Assembly: GCF_002217925.1 (NCBI RefSeq)
Contig: NZ_BCMF01000005.1
Span: forward strand, 1 to 64,000
Reading direction: 5' to 3'
DNA from: Secundilactobacillus mixtipabuli
Lineage (GTDB): Bacteria > Bacillota > Bacilli > Lactobacillales > Lactobacillaceae
Length of the DNA stretch: 64,000 nucleotides
This document shows, in pieces, positions 8,324 to 16,833 of the stretch (its first letter is position 1; the number at the start of each line of letters is the position of its first letter). Both the position numbers and the translations under genes were made by a program. The notes under the pieces are model-generated. The model was given only the letters and a program-made list of their open reading frames with translations, was not told the DNA's origin and did not search any database.

Positions 8324-8519
8324 CACGTGAAAAACGTGGGTTTTGAAGGAGACCGTCTTTTAAACGGGAAATCCGAATTGACAGCTGTCGCTTATGCGCG
8401 GTATTACCGTCATTATTGCATTAATGATGTTTGTTCACCTTTAAGTGAAGGATCTGCACGTTTATTCATTACGGTTGAAGAAAATAAAACAGCTTGCAGT
8501 CTCATAGCTTGGTATTTTA

Positions 8520-8553
8520 CAAAAAAAGACCTGATTCATTAAGAACCAGGCCC
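8520..8553 (-). terminator. ackA terminator
   Basis: On the minus strand, the stem GGCCTGGTTC / GAATCAGGTC with loop TTAAT is followed by seven Ts. It lies about 20 nt beyond the ackA stop. Confidence 0.85.
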
Positions 8554-8574
8554 CATTTATATTTGAATATTTAA

Positions 8575-9765
8575 TTATTTAGTTAAGCGCTCAACGTCAC
8601 GCACGATCATTAATTCTTCGTCCGTAGGGATCAGCAACGTTTTGACCGTTGCATCCGCCGTTGACAAATCACGTTCAACACCGCGAATGTGATTCTTTTC
8701 AGGGTCAACTGCAATGCCGAAGTAGCTTAATTTATCTGCAACTTCTTGACGGATTGGAATATCGTTTTCACCGACACCGGCTGTAAAGACAATAGCATCA
8801 ACACCGTTCATTTCAGCGATGTATTGACCAATGTAGCGAACGATCCGATTGATGTACATATCACGGGCAAGGTGGGCCTTGTCGTTGTTATCTTGAACCT
8901 TTTCAAGATCACGCATGTCAGCTGAGTATTCTGAAACACCCAGTAACCCAGACTTCTTGTTCAAGATATTGATCATATCGTTAGGATCTTTAATGTTTAA
9001 CTTCTCCATTAAGAACGTTACCAATGAAACGTCAATATCACCTGAACGGGTTGCCATCATGATACCAGCCAGCGGCGTGAAGCCCATCGAGGTATCAAAC
9101 GACTTGCCATTCTTAACGGCCGTGATTGAAGCACCAGCACCAATATGCAAAGTAATCAGCTTCAAGTCTTCTAGGGGCTTACCAAGCATGGCAGCTGCCC
9201 GGCTAGCAACGTAGCGGTGACTAGTTCCGTGGGCACCATACTTACGAGCACCGTACTTTTCATAGTATTCATAAGGAATCGCATACATGTAGTTGGTCTT
9301 TGGCATCGTTGTATGGAATGAAGTATCAAAAACCGCCACGTTAGGAACATCAGGTAAAATCTTTCTGAATGCCCGAATACCCATGGCTTCAGATGGATTA
9401 TGCAATGGTGCATATTCAGCTAAATCTTCAATCTTCTTTAAGACGTCATCGTCAACTAGGACTGAATCAGTAAAGAATTCACCACCGGCAACAACTCGGT
9501 GACCAACACCCGTAATTTCGTTGTAATTAGCAATGATCTTTAAATCAATCAACTTATCAAGCATCAAGTTAATGGCTTCTTCGTGGTTATCAACGTCTTG
9601 AACGTTTTCAAACTTTTGACCATCGCCGTACTTAATTGTGACAATCGAATCTTTAAGACCGATTCGTTCAATCACACCACTGGTGATGACCTTTTCTGAA
9701 GGTACTTCGAATAATTTAAACTTTAATGTTGAGCTTCCTGCATTGACGGCTAGTGTTTTTCCCAT
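8575..9765 (-). CDS. ackA: acetate kinase
   Basis: The 396-residue cytoplasmic enzyme converts acetyl phosphate and ADP to acetate and ATP, the substrate-level phosphorylation step after phosphoketolase or phosphotransacetylase. Family signatures are [15 protein letters not shown] at residues 7-21, GHRVVAGG, the catalytic-region [32 protein letters not shown] and VFTAGVGEN near the C terminus. Length is normal. ATG 9765 has AAGGAG at 8-nt spacing. The gene follows the YtxK-type methyltransferase after 17 nt, the arrangement known from B. subtilis and many Lactobacillales, and has its own terminator. Confidence 0.97.
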   Translation of the reverse strand: MGKTLAVNAGSSTLKFKLFEVPSEKVITSGVIERIGLKDSIVTIKYGDGQKFENVQDVDNHEEAINLMLDKLIDLKIIANYNEITGVGHRVVAGGEFFTDSVLVDDDVLKKIEDLAEYAPLHNPSEAMGIRAFRKILPDVPNVAVFDTSFHTTMPKTNYMYAIPYEYYEKYGARKYGAHGTSHRYVASRAAAMLGKPLEDLKLITLHIGAGASITAVKNGKSFDTSMGFTPLAGIMMATRSGDIDVSLVTFLMEKLNIKDPNDMINILNKKSGLLGVSEYSADMRDLEKVQDNNDKAHLARDMYINRIVRYIGQYIAEMNGVDAIVFTAGVGENDIPIRQEVADKLSYFGIAVDPEKNHIRGVERDLSTADATVKTLLIPTDEELMIVRDVERLTK

Positions 9766-9782
9766 GTCATAATCTCCTTATG

Positions 9783-10805
9783 TTAACGCTTTAGTAAATC
9801 ATTAAGTTCCCAGTCGACTATTTCGGCAATGAACTTCGAAAATGCGGTCTGATCTTTAAACGACGGAAATTCGCCAATCATGACCTTATCAGCTTGACTG
9901 ACACCTTCACCGTGACGTTGCAGCAACAAAATGGACTTCGCTGCTTGCTTCGCGGTAAACAGATCCTTTGGCAAGGCCAGCAAGCCTTGTAAATAAGCTG
10001 TATCTTGGAGCCAGGAAAGTAATCCCTTAGATTCTGGTGTTGAAAATAACTGACTTGGAACCAAAAAGACACCGTAACCACCCGGTTTTACATAGCGCAT
10101 TGCTTGCTCCAGCAATAAATGATGAACGTAAGAATGGCCAGACTGAGCATGTGTCTTAAATGCTTTCGCCTTTTCATCGAGTGGATAATAACCAATCGGC
10201 AGATCAGAAACAACCAAATCAGCTTCTGGAATCTGCAGTTCACCTAACGCATCTTGGTGCATCAACGTCACTGAAGCCTGCTGCAAGGTGGTACTGATAT
10301 CAGCCACCGAAAGCAATGACTCGTCATTGTCGATCCCAATTGCAGCAACGTTTTCATGCGTTGCATCTTTCAATTGGTTCATAATCGTGGTCAATAAATT
10401 GGCTGTCCCAACCGCTGGGTCAAGGATCGTCAGCTGATTCAACTTTTCAACTAAGCGAATGACTAAGTAACCCATGACCATCCCAATACTATCGGGTGTC
10501 ATTTGGTGATTGCTTTGAATATCATCCTCGCGCATTGCTTTCAGCATTGCCAACTGAATGCCCTGACGCACCGTTTCCGGGTTCAGCCGATGACGGTCAA
10601 CTGAATCGTAGAGCCCTCGAAGCTGCTGAACAACCTTGTCATCTGGTCGACCATCTTCTACCTGGACGTGTCCATCGATCAGATTATCACCGGACTCAAT
10701 AAAGGCGTCTAAATACGACGTTGAGAGTGCCTCTTTAAGCAACTCACTTGATTCATCGAGAACCTTAAAGAACGCCTCTGTTTCTTTAATAGCCAGAATT
10801 GTCAA
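9783..10805 (-). CDS. class I SAM-dependent (N6-adenine type) methyltransferase, YtxK-like
   Basis: The protein of about 336-340 residues has an N-terminal helical region and a Rossmann methyltransferase domain. Motif I is ILDPAVGTANLL (about residue 145). The catalytic motif IV is SDLPIGYYP, a variant of the NPPY motif of N6-adenine methylases. Motif order matches DNA adenine methylases such as HsdM, but no target-recognition domain is present. The gene lies between comGG and ackA, as in B. subtilis. There is no ATG at the 5' end: AGGAGG is followed by TTGACAATTCTG, so initiation must be at TTG (10805, abutting the binding site), ATT or CTG. The last two have better spacing (6 and 9 nt). The true target is unknown. 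Confidence 0.85.
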   Translation of the reverse strand: MTILAIKETEAFFKVLDESSELLKEALSTSYLDAFIESGDNLIDGHVQVEDGRPDDKVVQQLRGLYDSVDRHRLNPETVRQGIQLAMLKAMREDDIQSNHQMTPDSIGMVMGYLVIRLVEKLNQLTILDPAVGTANLLTTIMNQLKDATHENVAAIGIDNDESLLSVADISTTLQQASVTLMHQDALGELQIPEADLVVSDLPIGYYPLDEKAKAFKTHAQSGHSYVHHLLLEQAMRYVKPGGYGVFLVPSQLFSTPESKGLLSWLQDTAYLQGLLALPKDLFTAKQAAKSILLLQRHGEGVSQADKVMIGEFPSFKDQTAFSKFIAEIVDWELNDLLKR

Positions 10806-10839
10806 CCTCCTGTCCTATTGGTTTCTCCACACAATTTAT

Positions 10840-10868
10840 AGTTTACAAATATTCGACTGTTAATTCAA
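10840..10868 (-). promoter_or_regulatory. promoter for the methyltransferase-ackA pair
   Basis: The minus strand reads TTGAAT (10863-10868), a 17-nt spacer and TAAACT (10840-10845), between comGG and the methyltransferase. It would allow ackA expression independent of the competence operon, as expected for a housekeeping gene. Confidence 0.6.
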
Positions 10869-10898
10869 GCGAACATGGGAAATTTAACGCCTTGTGAC

Positions 10899-11054
10899 CT
10901 ATTTAGACCGTAAACTTTGCTCATAGTGCTGAATCAAAATATCATAAGATTCTATCTGATGCTGATAGCCCGCTAACTGCAAGAGTAAAATACCGCTCAA
11001 AAGGATTAAAAAAAGTAACGCCAGTATGGTGACAAAGCCTTGCCGATCATTCAT
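10899..11054 (-). CDS. comGG: ComGG-like minor pseudopilin
   Basis: The small 51-residue protein starts MNDRQGFVTILALLFLILLS and continues as a hydrophobic helix followed by a charged helix. The prepilin-like junction is QG/FVTI, with a hydrophobic N-terminal segment as in pseudopilins, but with no Glu at +5. It starts at ATG 11054 inside the end of comGF (ATGAATGA overlap, 8 nt), and stops at TAG 10899-10901. Position as the last comG gene supports ComGG; it is much shorter than B. subtilis ComGG (about 124 residues) and lacks the usual C-terminal domain. Confidence 0.75.
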   Translation of the reverse strand: MNDRQGFVTILALLFLILLSGILLLQLAGYQHQIESYDILIQHYEQSLRSK

Positions 11055-11469
11055 GCTCTTCTCCAATCGCAGTTACGGCCGAAAAGCGCTGTAATTTAGT
11101 CGTTGCCTCAATTTTTAAATGCCCGTGATCCACCGAAAAGTTGTGGGCAGAAACACCCGTCAAAAGTGGCATATAGCCGCCCTTATCCGTTGTTAAAATA
11201 AGGTTGCCCTTTTTAGCTTTTAATAAATAAGTTCGCTCTTTATCGGTATGCGGCTTAAGCTGGGCTTTTTGACTGGTAATTTTCTCCAAGGAAAACCGGT
11301 AGTCCTCCCCCTCAAGTTCTCCCAGCATATGGTACCAAGCTAATTGTTCCTCATACTTTTGCTGGGAATGAACGGTTATCATTTGCATGCCAAATTGCAG
11401 GGTCAATAGTGCTAGTGCAGTAACTGCCAAAGCAATCAGCGTTTCAATTAGCGTAAAACCCGCTCTCAT
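11047..11469 (-). CDS. comGF: ComGF-family competence pseudopilin
   Basis: The 140-residue protein has a type IV prepilin N terminus: MRAG/FTLIETLIALAV, with Gly at -1 and Glu at +5, then a transmembrane helix. The C-terminal part is mostly beta, with the pattern of ComGF family proteins (LLKAKKGNLILTT). It is a minor pseudopilin of the DNA-uptake machine. Its ATG overlaps the comGE stop (ATGA), and its own end overlaps comGG by 8 nt, so the operon is tightly coupled. Confidence 0.85.
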   Translation of the reverse strand: MRAGFTLIETLIALAVTALALLTLQFGMQMITVHSQQKYEEQLAWYHMLGELEGEDYRFSLEKITSQKAQLKPHTDKERTYLLKAKKGNLILTTDKGGYMPLLTGVSAHNFSVDHGHLKIEATTKLQRFSAVTAIGEEHE

Positions 11470-11669
11470 TTTTTCACCTGCTCATGCAGTTTTATCTGAG
11501 TTTCAACTTGATGACGTAAGTACTGAACGCGTTCTTGGCGCTGCTTTAGCTGCGTTTCCATCGAGGTTTGCGCCTGAGTATAGAGGATCAGTCCAGCACT
11601 GATCAAGATTAGGCCCATTAAGGCATCACTCAGGACAAAGCCCGCTTTAAGCTGCTTGACGATCAACAT
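11466..11669 (-). CDS. comGE: ComGE-like pseudopilin
   Basis: The 67-residue protein has a short N terminus, the pseudopilin-like junction KAG/FVLSDALMGLILIS and one hydrophobic helix, then a long polar, Gln-rich helix (METQLKQRQERVQYL). Asp, not Glu, is at position +5. It is shorter than B. subtilis ComGE (115 residues). Identification rests on position between comGD and comGF and on the N-terminal motif. ATG 11669 overlaps the end of comGD by 23 nt. Confidence 0.75.
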   Translation of the reverse strand: MLIVKQLKAGFVLSDALMGLILISAGLILYTQAQTSMETQLKQRQERVQYLRHQVETQIKLHEQVKK

Positions 11670-12093
11670 GGTAGACCCCCCATCCCATTTGGATAACTAA
11701 GTGATAGACTCGCCGATCAATATCCGACTTAAATGTCACAGTACGTGGTGACGTCGTTGCATCCGGGCGAATGGTTAATTTTGCAGTTTCTTCGGGATGC
11801 AGGCTCCGGGGGATCGTCAACGATCGGGTAACCCGTGCCGTTTGAAAGACGATCGGTGACCCTTCTTTGATGAGAATTTCGGTTTGGTGGCCATGGTATT
11901 GTGCTTCATAAAGCCCCTGCTTCCAATAGCCATCAAAACTGTCCCAAAATGCCCGTTCTGTTTGTAGCGACGATCTTGAAAAACGCTGACCGCCAACCAT
12001 GATCAGCACCAAAATACTACTGACGATCAGCAACGTGATCAGCATCTCAATCATTGTAAATCCGTCACGAACCGGCCTTAACTTCATCACCAT
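11647..12093 (-). CDS. comGD: ComGD-family competence pseudopilin
   Basis: The 148-residue pseudopilin carries VRDG/FTMIEMLITLLIVS with Gly at -1 and Glu at +5, a transmembrane helix, and a GspH-like beta domain (residues 50-148). It is part of the ComG pseudopilus that carries DNA across the wall. ATG 12093 is preferred (GGAAGGA 10 nt upstream) over ATG 12087 and over an upstream start. It overlaps comGC by 29 nt. Confidence 0.85.
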   Translation of the reverse strand: MVMKLRPVRDGFTMIEMLITLLIVSSILVLIMVGGQRFSRSSLQTERAFWDSFDGYWKQGLYEAQYHGHQTEILIKEGSPIVFQTARVTRSLTIPRSLHPEETAKLTIRPDATTSPRTVTFKSDIDRRVYHLVIQMGWGVYHVDRQAA

Positions 12094-12370
12094 TGATTTT
12101 GATTCCTTCCTTAGCAGCAATTTTGACCTGCTTATCCGTCAAATAGCCTGCCTTTTGCAGTTCACTTAAACTGGCAGTCTTTTTCTCCGTTGCATCCAAA
12201 TACGTATCTAGCTGAGTCTGCACAACGGTAGTCATGGCACCGGTATGTACCGTATTTGCCCGATTTTTCTGATGGCTAATGTTGGGAACAATAATCAGGA
12301 TAAGTAACCCGATAATAAAGAGTACAATCGTCATTTCAATTAAAGTAAAAGCTTCCCTTTTCCGTTTCAT
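12065..12370 (-). CDS. comGC: ComGC major competence pseudopilin
   Basis: The 101-residue protein starts MKRKREA/FTLIEMTIVLFI. The prepilin peptidase junction has Ala at -1 (as in pneumococcal ComGC) and Glu at +5. The conserved ComGC pattern continues with IVPNISHQKNRAN and a C-terminal helical region (LSELQKAGYLTDKQ). It should be the main subunit of the DNA-uptake pilus and would need the peptidase ComC, which is not in this window. GGAGG lies 6 nt upstream of the ATG, and the ATG shares one base with the comGB stop (TAATG). Confidence 0.93.
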   Translation of the reverse strand: MKRKREAFTLIEMTIVLFIIGLLILIIVPNISHQKNRANTVHTGAMTTVVQTQLDTYLDATEKKTASLSELQKAGYLTDKQVKIAAKEGIKINGDEVKAGS

Positions 12371-13404
12371 TACAATCCTCCAATGGTGTGGTACATGGGT
12401 AAAAACAGGCTGGCATAAGCACCAATGATCACGCCGCCAATCAAAACAAACGATAACGGCTGAATCCAAGTCATCATCACTTCTAACCGATTGGTCAGCC
12501 GCTGGTAATAGAGCTCTGTCAGTGCCGTTAACTCCTTGATTAATTCCCCTTGGGGTTTACCACTTTGAAAAAGCAGCTGCAATTCACTGGGTAAAAAATG
12601 AAACTGGGCCAATACTTGCGGCAAGGGTTGCCCAGCTGCCAGCGCTGTTTCTAATTTGCCACCTAATTGATATAAAAGCGTCGTTGTTTTAGCCTTTCGC
12701 AGCGTTAGCAAAATTTCTTTAAATCCCAGTCCACCCTGAAACATGATGGTCAAGGTTACCAAAAAGTAATACCCATAGTAGCCCTTCACAATTGGACCAA
12801 TAATTGGCAGCTGAGCAGTTTGTTCCACCCGCTTTAAAATCGGTTGCTGCCTAATTCCCTGATAGGCACAAAAAACGATTAATATGACTGGCAGAACCAC
12901 TGCGTACCACCAGCCGTTCAACGAATGTGATTCAGTTGTCGCTGCAAGGGTCTCAATTTGCGGTAGGATCATCAGTTTCATCCCCGCAACAATCACGACC
13001 AAAATAACGCCTAAGATTAATGGATACTGCAACAGACGTTTAATTTTTTGGTGCCGTTGATGCGCCGTCTGAAGTAGTCGGCTAACCTGCCCCAGACTTT
13101 GTACGAGTTGTCCGTGTTCCTCTGCCAAGCGCAGCTGTAAGCCAATCTGATCGTCCACAAAGGGCTCAAATGTTTGACTAACCGTATACCCAGCATGCAG
13201 CTGGTCATTGATCCGGCACAAGTCCGCTTTTTGCGGTTTATATAATACCTCGCAAAACCGAATGGCGTGCCGAACGGAAAAACCGACCCGTAACAAGTCA
13301 CTGATCGTTTGAAAAAGTTTGGCCTGTGTACTGATTGGCCAAGGTTTATCCGGCTTTAAATCGCTGGAAGTCCGCTGCGGAAATCTGCTGGTTATCTCTG
13401 GCAT
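12370..13404 (-). CDS. comGB: ComGB, competence type II secretion-like inner membrane protein
   Basis: The 344-residue polytopic membrane protein of the GspF/PilC family has two GspF-like repeats (about residues 25-145 and 215-335) and hydrophobic segments near 110-130, 165-185 and 305-330. The motif FGVSVRHAI-like LLRVGFSVRHAI in the first repeat and MFQGGLGFKEIL in the second are typical. It forms the membrane platform for pseudopilus assembly. The ATG at 13404 lies 59 nt inside comGA, but GGGAGGAG 10 nt upstream strongly supports it. Confidence 0.92.
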   Translation of the reverse strand: MPEITSRFPQRTSSDLKPDKPWPISTQAKLFQTISDLLRVGFSVRHAIRFCEVLYKPQKADLCRINDQLHAGYTVSQTFEPFVDDQIGLQLRLAEEHGQLVQSLGQVSRLLQTAHQRHQKIKRLLQYPLILGVILVVIVAGMKLMILPQIETLAATTESHSLNGWWYAVVLPVILIVFCAYQGIRQQPILKRVEQTAQLPIIGPIVKGYYGYYFLVTLTIMFQGGLGFKEILLTLRKAKTTTLLYQLGGKLETALAAGQPLPQVLAQFHFLPSELQLLFQSGKPQGELIKELTALTELYYQRLTNRLEVMMTWIQPLSFVLIGGVIIGAYASLFLPMYHTIGGL

Positions 13405-14317
13405 GTTTTAAATTCTCCTCCCACCGTGGTGTCATTGCATTTGTCTGCCGCCAATTTTTAACGGGACCACCTGCTAAATCAAGTAACGCACTTAGTTCAC
13501 CATCATTAGTCGGTATCAGCCGTTGATAAGCCACTCCAACAACCGCCTGATCAATAGCTGCCGGGTCGATACCTAGTTGCGTCAACCGAAGCAGCGTTCC
13601 CTTTGCCGTCTGAGCATGAATGCTGCTCAGTACTAAATGACCACTTAAAGCAGCGTCAACAGCAGCTTTAGCTGTTTCGTGGTCCCGAATCTCACCGATG
13701 ATCAAAACTTCTGGTCGGTGCCGCAACGCAACTTTGATCAGTGCTTGATAACTCATGTCAGCCGCCGGATTGACCTGTAACTGCAAAAAGTCCGGCGCAA
13801 CAATTTCCGTTGGATCTTCAACCGAAAGAACGGAAAGCGACTGGCTCAGTTTATGAGCTAAGTGGTAAATGGTGCTGGTTTTACCCGATCCAGTTGGTCC
13901 AGCAAACATAATGAGCCCACGTCGTAAACTCCATTCATCTAATTGCTTTAGCTGTTCTGGCAGCAAAAAAGTGAGCCGTTTTTCTTCAAGTGGTAACAAC
14001 AGCCGAATTACAATGGATTCTTGATTAATGAAATTACCCACGCTAGATAACCTCAAATGAACGGTTTGATCATTTAACTTTAACGTCAACGCCCCTAATT
14101 GCGGCCGTCTGGTTTCGGTAATGGCCATGTTTGCCCGATACTTCAGGTGTGCAATCAGTTGCTGACCCTCACTCATTGTTAATTCTCTAACCAGTGTGAG
14201 CCCATCACCGTGGTGTTCAAACACCTTGTACCGGTTACCAACGGGTTGAATATAAAGATCTGAACTGCCCGAAGCAACCGCAGCACTCAACAAGGCTTGC
14301 CCTAGTTTTTCTATCAT
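13346..14317 (-). CDS. comGA: ComGA, competence pilus assembly ATPase
   Basis: The 323-residue cytoplasmic secretion ATPase of the GspE/PilB family contains Walker A GPTGSGKTST (residues about 140-149), an Asp box SVEDPTEI and the T2SE signature LIIGEIRDHETAKAAVDAA, plus a His box HLVLSSIHA. It powers pseudopilus assembly for transformation. ATG 14317 has AGGAGGGAC 5-9 nt upstream. It opens the seven-gene comG operon. I found no convincing ComX/SigH (cin) box in the 100 nt upstream. All genes of the operon are intact, which argues that the machinery is functional or only recently silenced. Confidence 0.93.
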   Translation of the reverse strand: MIEKLGQALLSAAVASGSSDLYIQPVGNRYKVFEHHGDGLTLVRELTMSEGQQLIAHLKYRANMAITETRRPQLGALTLKLNDQTVHLRLSSVGNFINQESIVIRLLLPLEEKRLTFLLPEQLKQLDEWSLRRGLIMFAGPTGSGKTSTIYHLAHKLSQSLSVLSVEDPTEIVAPDFLQLQVNPAADMSYQALIKVALRHRPEVLIIGEIRDHETAKAAVDAALSGHLVLSSIHAQTAKGTLLRLTQLGIDPAAIDQAVVGVAYQRLIPTNDGELSALLDLAGGPVKNWRQTNAMTPRWEENLKHARDNQQISAADFQRFKAG

Positions 14318-14370
14318 ATCGTCCCTCCTGTGCCTAACTACGTTGAGCATGCAACAGCAGTTTGAGACAA

Positions 14371-14403
14371 TAAAAAAGCCGCTCCCTCAAAAAGGGAACG
14401 GCT
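14371..14403 (-). terminator. yebC terminator
   Basis: The minus strand reads AGCCGTTCCC, loop TTTTTGA, GGGAGCGGCT, then TTTTTTATT. It separates yebC from the comG operon. Confidence 0.9.
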
Positions 14404-14415
14404 CTTTCAGTTTGA

Positions 14416-15150
14416 TTATTCAACGTTTTCAGGCATCGTTGCTGCTTCATAAACATCTGAAACATCATCGTTTTCTTCAAGTTCATCAATCAAACCTTGG
14501 TATTGAGAAACTTTGTCTTCGGGAACTTCGGTAGTGTTCTCTGGGAACATCCGAACTTCTGCAGTATCCAAGTTGTACTTTTCCTGCAATGCATCACGAA
14601 CTGCAGTCAAGTTCGATGGATCTGAGAAGATTTCAAATTGATCATCGCTGGTCTTCATGTCATCAGCACCAGCGTCAAGTGCATCCATCAAAACCGTATC
14701 TTCATCGGCATCTAAGCCATCACGTAAGATAACGATGTAGCCCTTACGATCAAACATATAAGAAACTGAACCAGCAGCACCTAAAGATCCACCATGATGC
14801 GTAAAGGCGGAACGAACAGCAGCAGCAGTCCGGTTCTTGTTATCGGTCAAAGCGGCCACCATGATAGCAGTCCCACCAGGACCGTAGCCTTCATAGGTGA
14901 TCTCTTCGAACTTGGCGCCACCAATACCAGAGGCCTTATCAATAGCGCGTTGAACGTTATCCTTAGGCATGTTAGCAGCACGAGCCTTATCCATCACCAA
15001 TCGAAGTTGAGGGTTGTTTGCTGGATCAGGATCACCTGCTTTAGCGGCTTGATATAAGTCACGTGAGATTTTTTGGAAGATTTTTCCACGCTTAGCATCT
15101 TGGGCGTTTTTACGCCCTTGAATGTTATGCCATTTTGAATGTCCTGACAT
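14416..15150 (-). CDS. YebC/PmpR family translation/transcription factor
   Basis: The 244-residue protein starts with the invariant [20 protein letters not shown] and contains [15 protein letters not shown] and the acidic final segment typical of the family. YebC-type proteins have been described as transcriptional regulators (PmpR) and more recently as ribosome-associated factors for difficult peptide motifs. B. subtilis has two paralogues (YebC and YrbC); this could be either, so no symbol is given. ATG 15150 follows GAGGAG at 7-nt spacing. Confidence 0.93.
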   Translation of the reverse strand: MSGHSKWHNIQGRKNAQDAKRGKIFQKISRDLYQAAKAGDPDPANNPQLRLVMDKARAANMPKDNVQRAIDKASGIGGAKFEEITYEGYGPGGTAIMVAALTDNKNRTAAAVRSAFTHHGGSLGAAGSVSYMFDRKGYIVILRDGLDADEDTVLMDALDAGADDMKTSDDQFEIFSDPSNLTAVRDALQEKYNLDTAEVRMFPENTTEVPEDKVSQYQGLIDELEENDDVSDVYEAATMPENVE

Positions 15151-15256
15151 TTCACGACTCCTCTTTTCTTAATTATATTCGTTTACACAGACCTTATTAT
15201 AATATCACGCAGTGAATTTCAATACAACCTGTCAGCAATGAAACCGGTAAATAAAT

Positions 15257-16738
15257 CTAACCTCGCTGAACGATTGCTAAAATGAACATTGCAATGACGG
15301 CAATGACCTGAATCACATCAAATAAAAAGTGCGCCAGAATTGCCTGCCAAATATTCCGTGAAAAATAGTAGATTAAACCAAACAGTGCACCTACGCACAT
15401 ATATGGTATCATTTGAATCAGCTGGCCGTTAAAATTATTCCAATGGACCAAGCCAAACGCAACTGACGAAACAACCAGCATCAGCCATGTTAAAATGCCA
15501 CGCCCGCGCCACTGATAAAACAGTGCGTGCCGGAAAACGATCTCTTCTGCAAAGGGGGCCATTAAAGTTGTTAGACTGGCAACTAAAGCCATTCCTGCCG
15601 ATTGGATGCTCATCACCGAAACCGGACTGGCACCTGCCACCCCAATCGCTTTTAGGCCCTGCCGAACTACCGCTAATAAAACGTAGGCCGCAATCACGCC
15701 ACCAAGGCCGATGAGCAGCCCGCTGCCTAAATGCCGCCTGAAACGGTGCCAATGATCAGTTAAAACATCGTGATACAAGTAAATTGCTATACAAAGGCCG
15801 ACGAAAAAAATCAAATCGACCAAGACAATTCGCAGCCAGTGATTTGTCGTTGTCTTTGCCACCAAAGCGCCCAGCCCCAGTTCGACTAACGGAATGAGAA
15901 CTGCAATCACGGTTTTTACCATTGAAACCGGCTGGCGTTGAATCGCTGGCCGTCCCAGAGATTGCTGGCGTTCAAAATTAACTTCAGCAACCCGGCGAGT
16001 TGAGATTTTAACTGCGTAGCGTTTCGTTTTAAGCACCCAGTACCCCAGTGCCCCAAAAATCACCGCGTAGCTTAAACTGGTCCAAATGCTCATTCCTGCA
16101 GTGTTGCTCAATGTGCCAAAGGCCAGTGCATCAAAGGCGTCAATGGCGCCATGAGCTAAGATTGGCAACCAAAGACTAGCTGTCACCAAATAAATTGCCG
16201 CAAAGAAGAAGCCTAACCCAACGGCCTCAAGCATTTGAACCAACGTCATCGCCAAACTGCCACCCGACGCATTCACAAGATGAACGAGGCTAAACATTAA
16301 GCCACTTATAAAAGCAGTCATGAAAGGTCCAACATGGTATCGCTGGCGTAATCCGCTAACTAATACACCACGAAAGACATACTCTTCGAATAGTCCCACG
16401 AAAAGACCAAGAATTACAGCAGTGAGTACCTGCCCCACCGCTAAATTAAACTTGGGCTTCAACGTTGCATCCCCAAGCCAAACGATGACCACCGGCAGCA
16501 CTAACAGCCATTGCTGCCAATCAGGATGCTGCCACCAGCTCACCTTCGCCTTCGGGTACCAGCGGTTTAGCCCCCACCAGCAGCCAAATGCCAATAATTC
16601 AGCCGTGATTTGAGCCCCCGTTTTAGAAATCACCGGTACCACGGCAGAACCTAGGTGACCAATAATAGAAGTCAGTGTGATAATCACCACCGTCATCACC
16701 AGCGATTCCACCGATAATAATACTGCTCCTCGTTTCAT
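15257..16738 (-). CDS. membrane protein with two CPBP (Abi) intramembrane protease domains
   Basis: The 493-residue protein has about 14 hydrophobic segments and two complete CPBP domains. The first has EEYVFRG (Glu118-Glu119), FSLVH and AHGAID; the second has EEIVFRH (Glu398-Glu399), FGLVH and AHFLFD. Each copy thus keeps all three motifs (EExxxR, FxxxH, HxxxD/N). A basic cytoplasmic loop of about 30 residues (KTKRYAVKISTRR) separates the halves. CPBP proteins are Rce1-like putative proteases linked to bacteriocin immunity and protein maturation; the substrate is unknown. ATG 16738 has GGAGG at 7-nt spacing. The gene follows ccpA after a terminator. Confidence 0.88.
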   Translation of the reverse strand: MKRGAVLLSVESLVMTVVIITLTSIIGHLGSAVVPVISKTGAQITAELLAFGCWWGLNRWYPKAKVSWWQHPDWQQWLLVLPVVIVWLGDATLKPKFNLAVGQVLTAVILGLFVGLFEEYVFRGVLVSGLRQRYHVGPFMTAFISGLMFSLVHLVNASGGSLAMTLVQMLEAVGLGFFFAAIYLVTASLWLPILAHGAIDAFDALAFGTLSNTAGMSIWTSLSYAVIFGALGYWVLKTKRYAVKISTRRVAEVNFERQQSLGRPAIQRQPVSMVKTVIAVLIPLVELGLGALVAKTTTNHWLRIVLVDLIFFVGLCIAIYLYHDVLTDHWHRFRRHLGSGLLIGLGGVIAAYVLLAVVRQGLKAIGVAGASPVSVMSIQSAGMALVASLTTLMAPFAEEIVFRHALFYQWRGRGILTWLMLVVSSVAFGLVHWNNFNGQLIQMIPYMCVGALFGLIYYFSRNIWQAILAHFLFDVIQVIAVIAMFILAIVQRG

Positions 16739-16760
16739 AAGCAATCCTCCAAAATTCTTC

Positions 16761-16813
16761 AAAAATAAACAGGCTCTACACCATCTTCCATACAGAAGAT
16801 AGCATAAGCCTGT
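16761..16813 (-). terminator. ccpA terminator
   Basis: On the minus strand, an outer stem ACAGGCT / AGCCTGT encloses an inner stem ATCTTC / GAAGAT, followed by TTTATTTTT. It starts 20 nt past the ccpA stop. Confidence 0.75.
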
Positions 16814-16833
16814 CTATTGACTAACCCTAACAG

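Noticed and set aside
8340-8520. T-box-like GGTAATACCGCG on the minus strand upstream of the permease
   Set aside because: The core differs from TGGTACCGCG, no Stem I or terminator can be assembled and the -10 box lies downstream of it.
8312-8542. 76-residue plus-strand open frame between the permease and ackA
   Set aside because: It has no ribosome-binding site, runs over the permease promoter and into the ackA terminator, and I see no protein-like pattern.
10846-10862. Cin-box-like TCGAATA upstream of the methyltransferase gene
   Set aside because: It lies inside the spacer of an ordinary sigma-A promoter and downstream of the comG genes rather than before comGA; likely chance.
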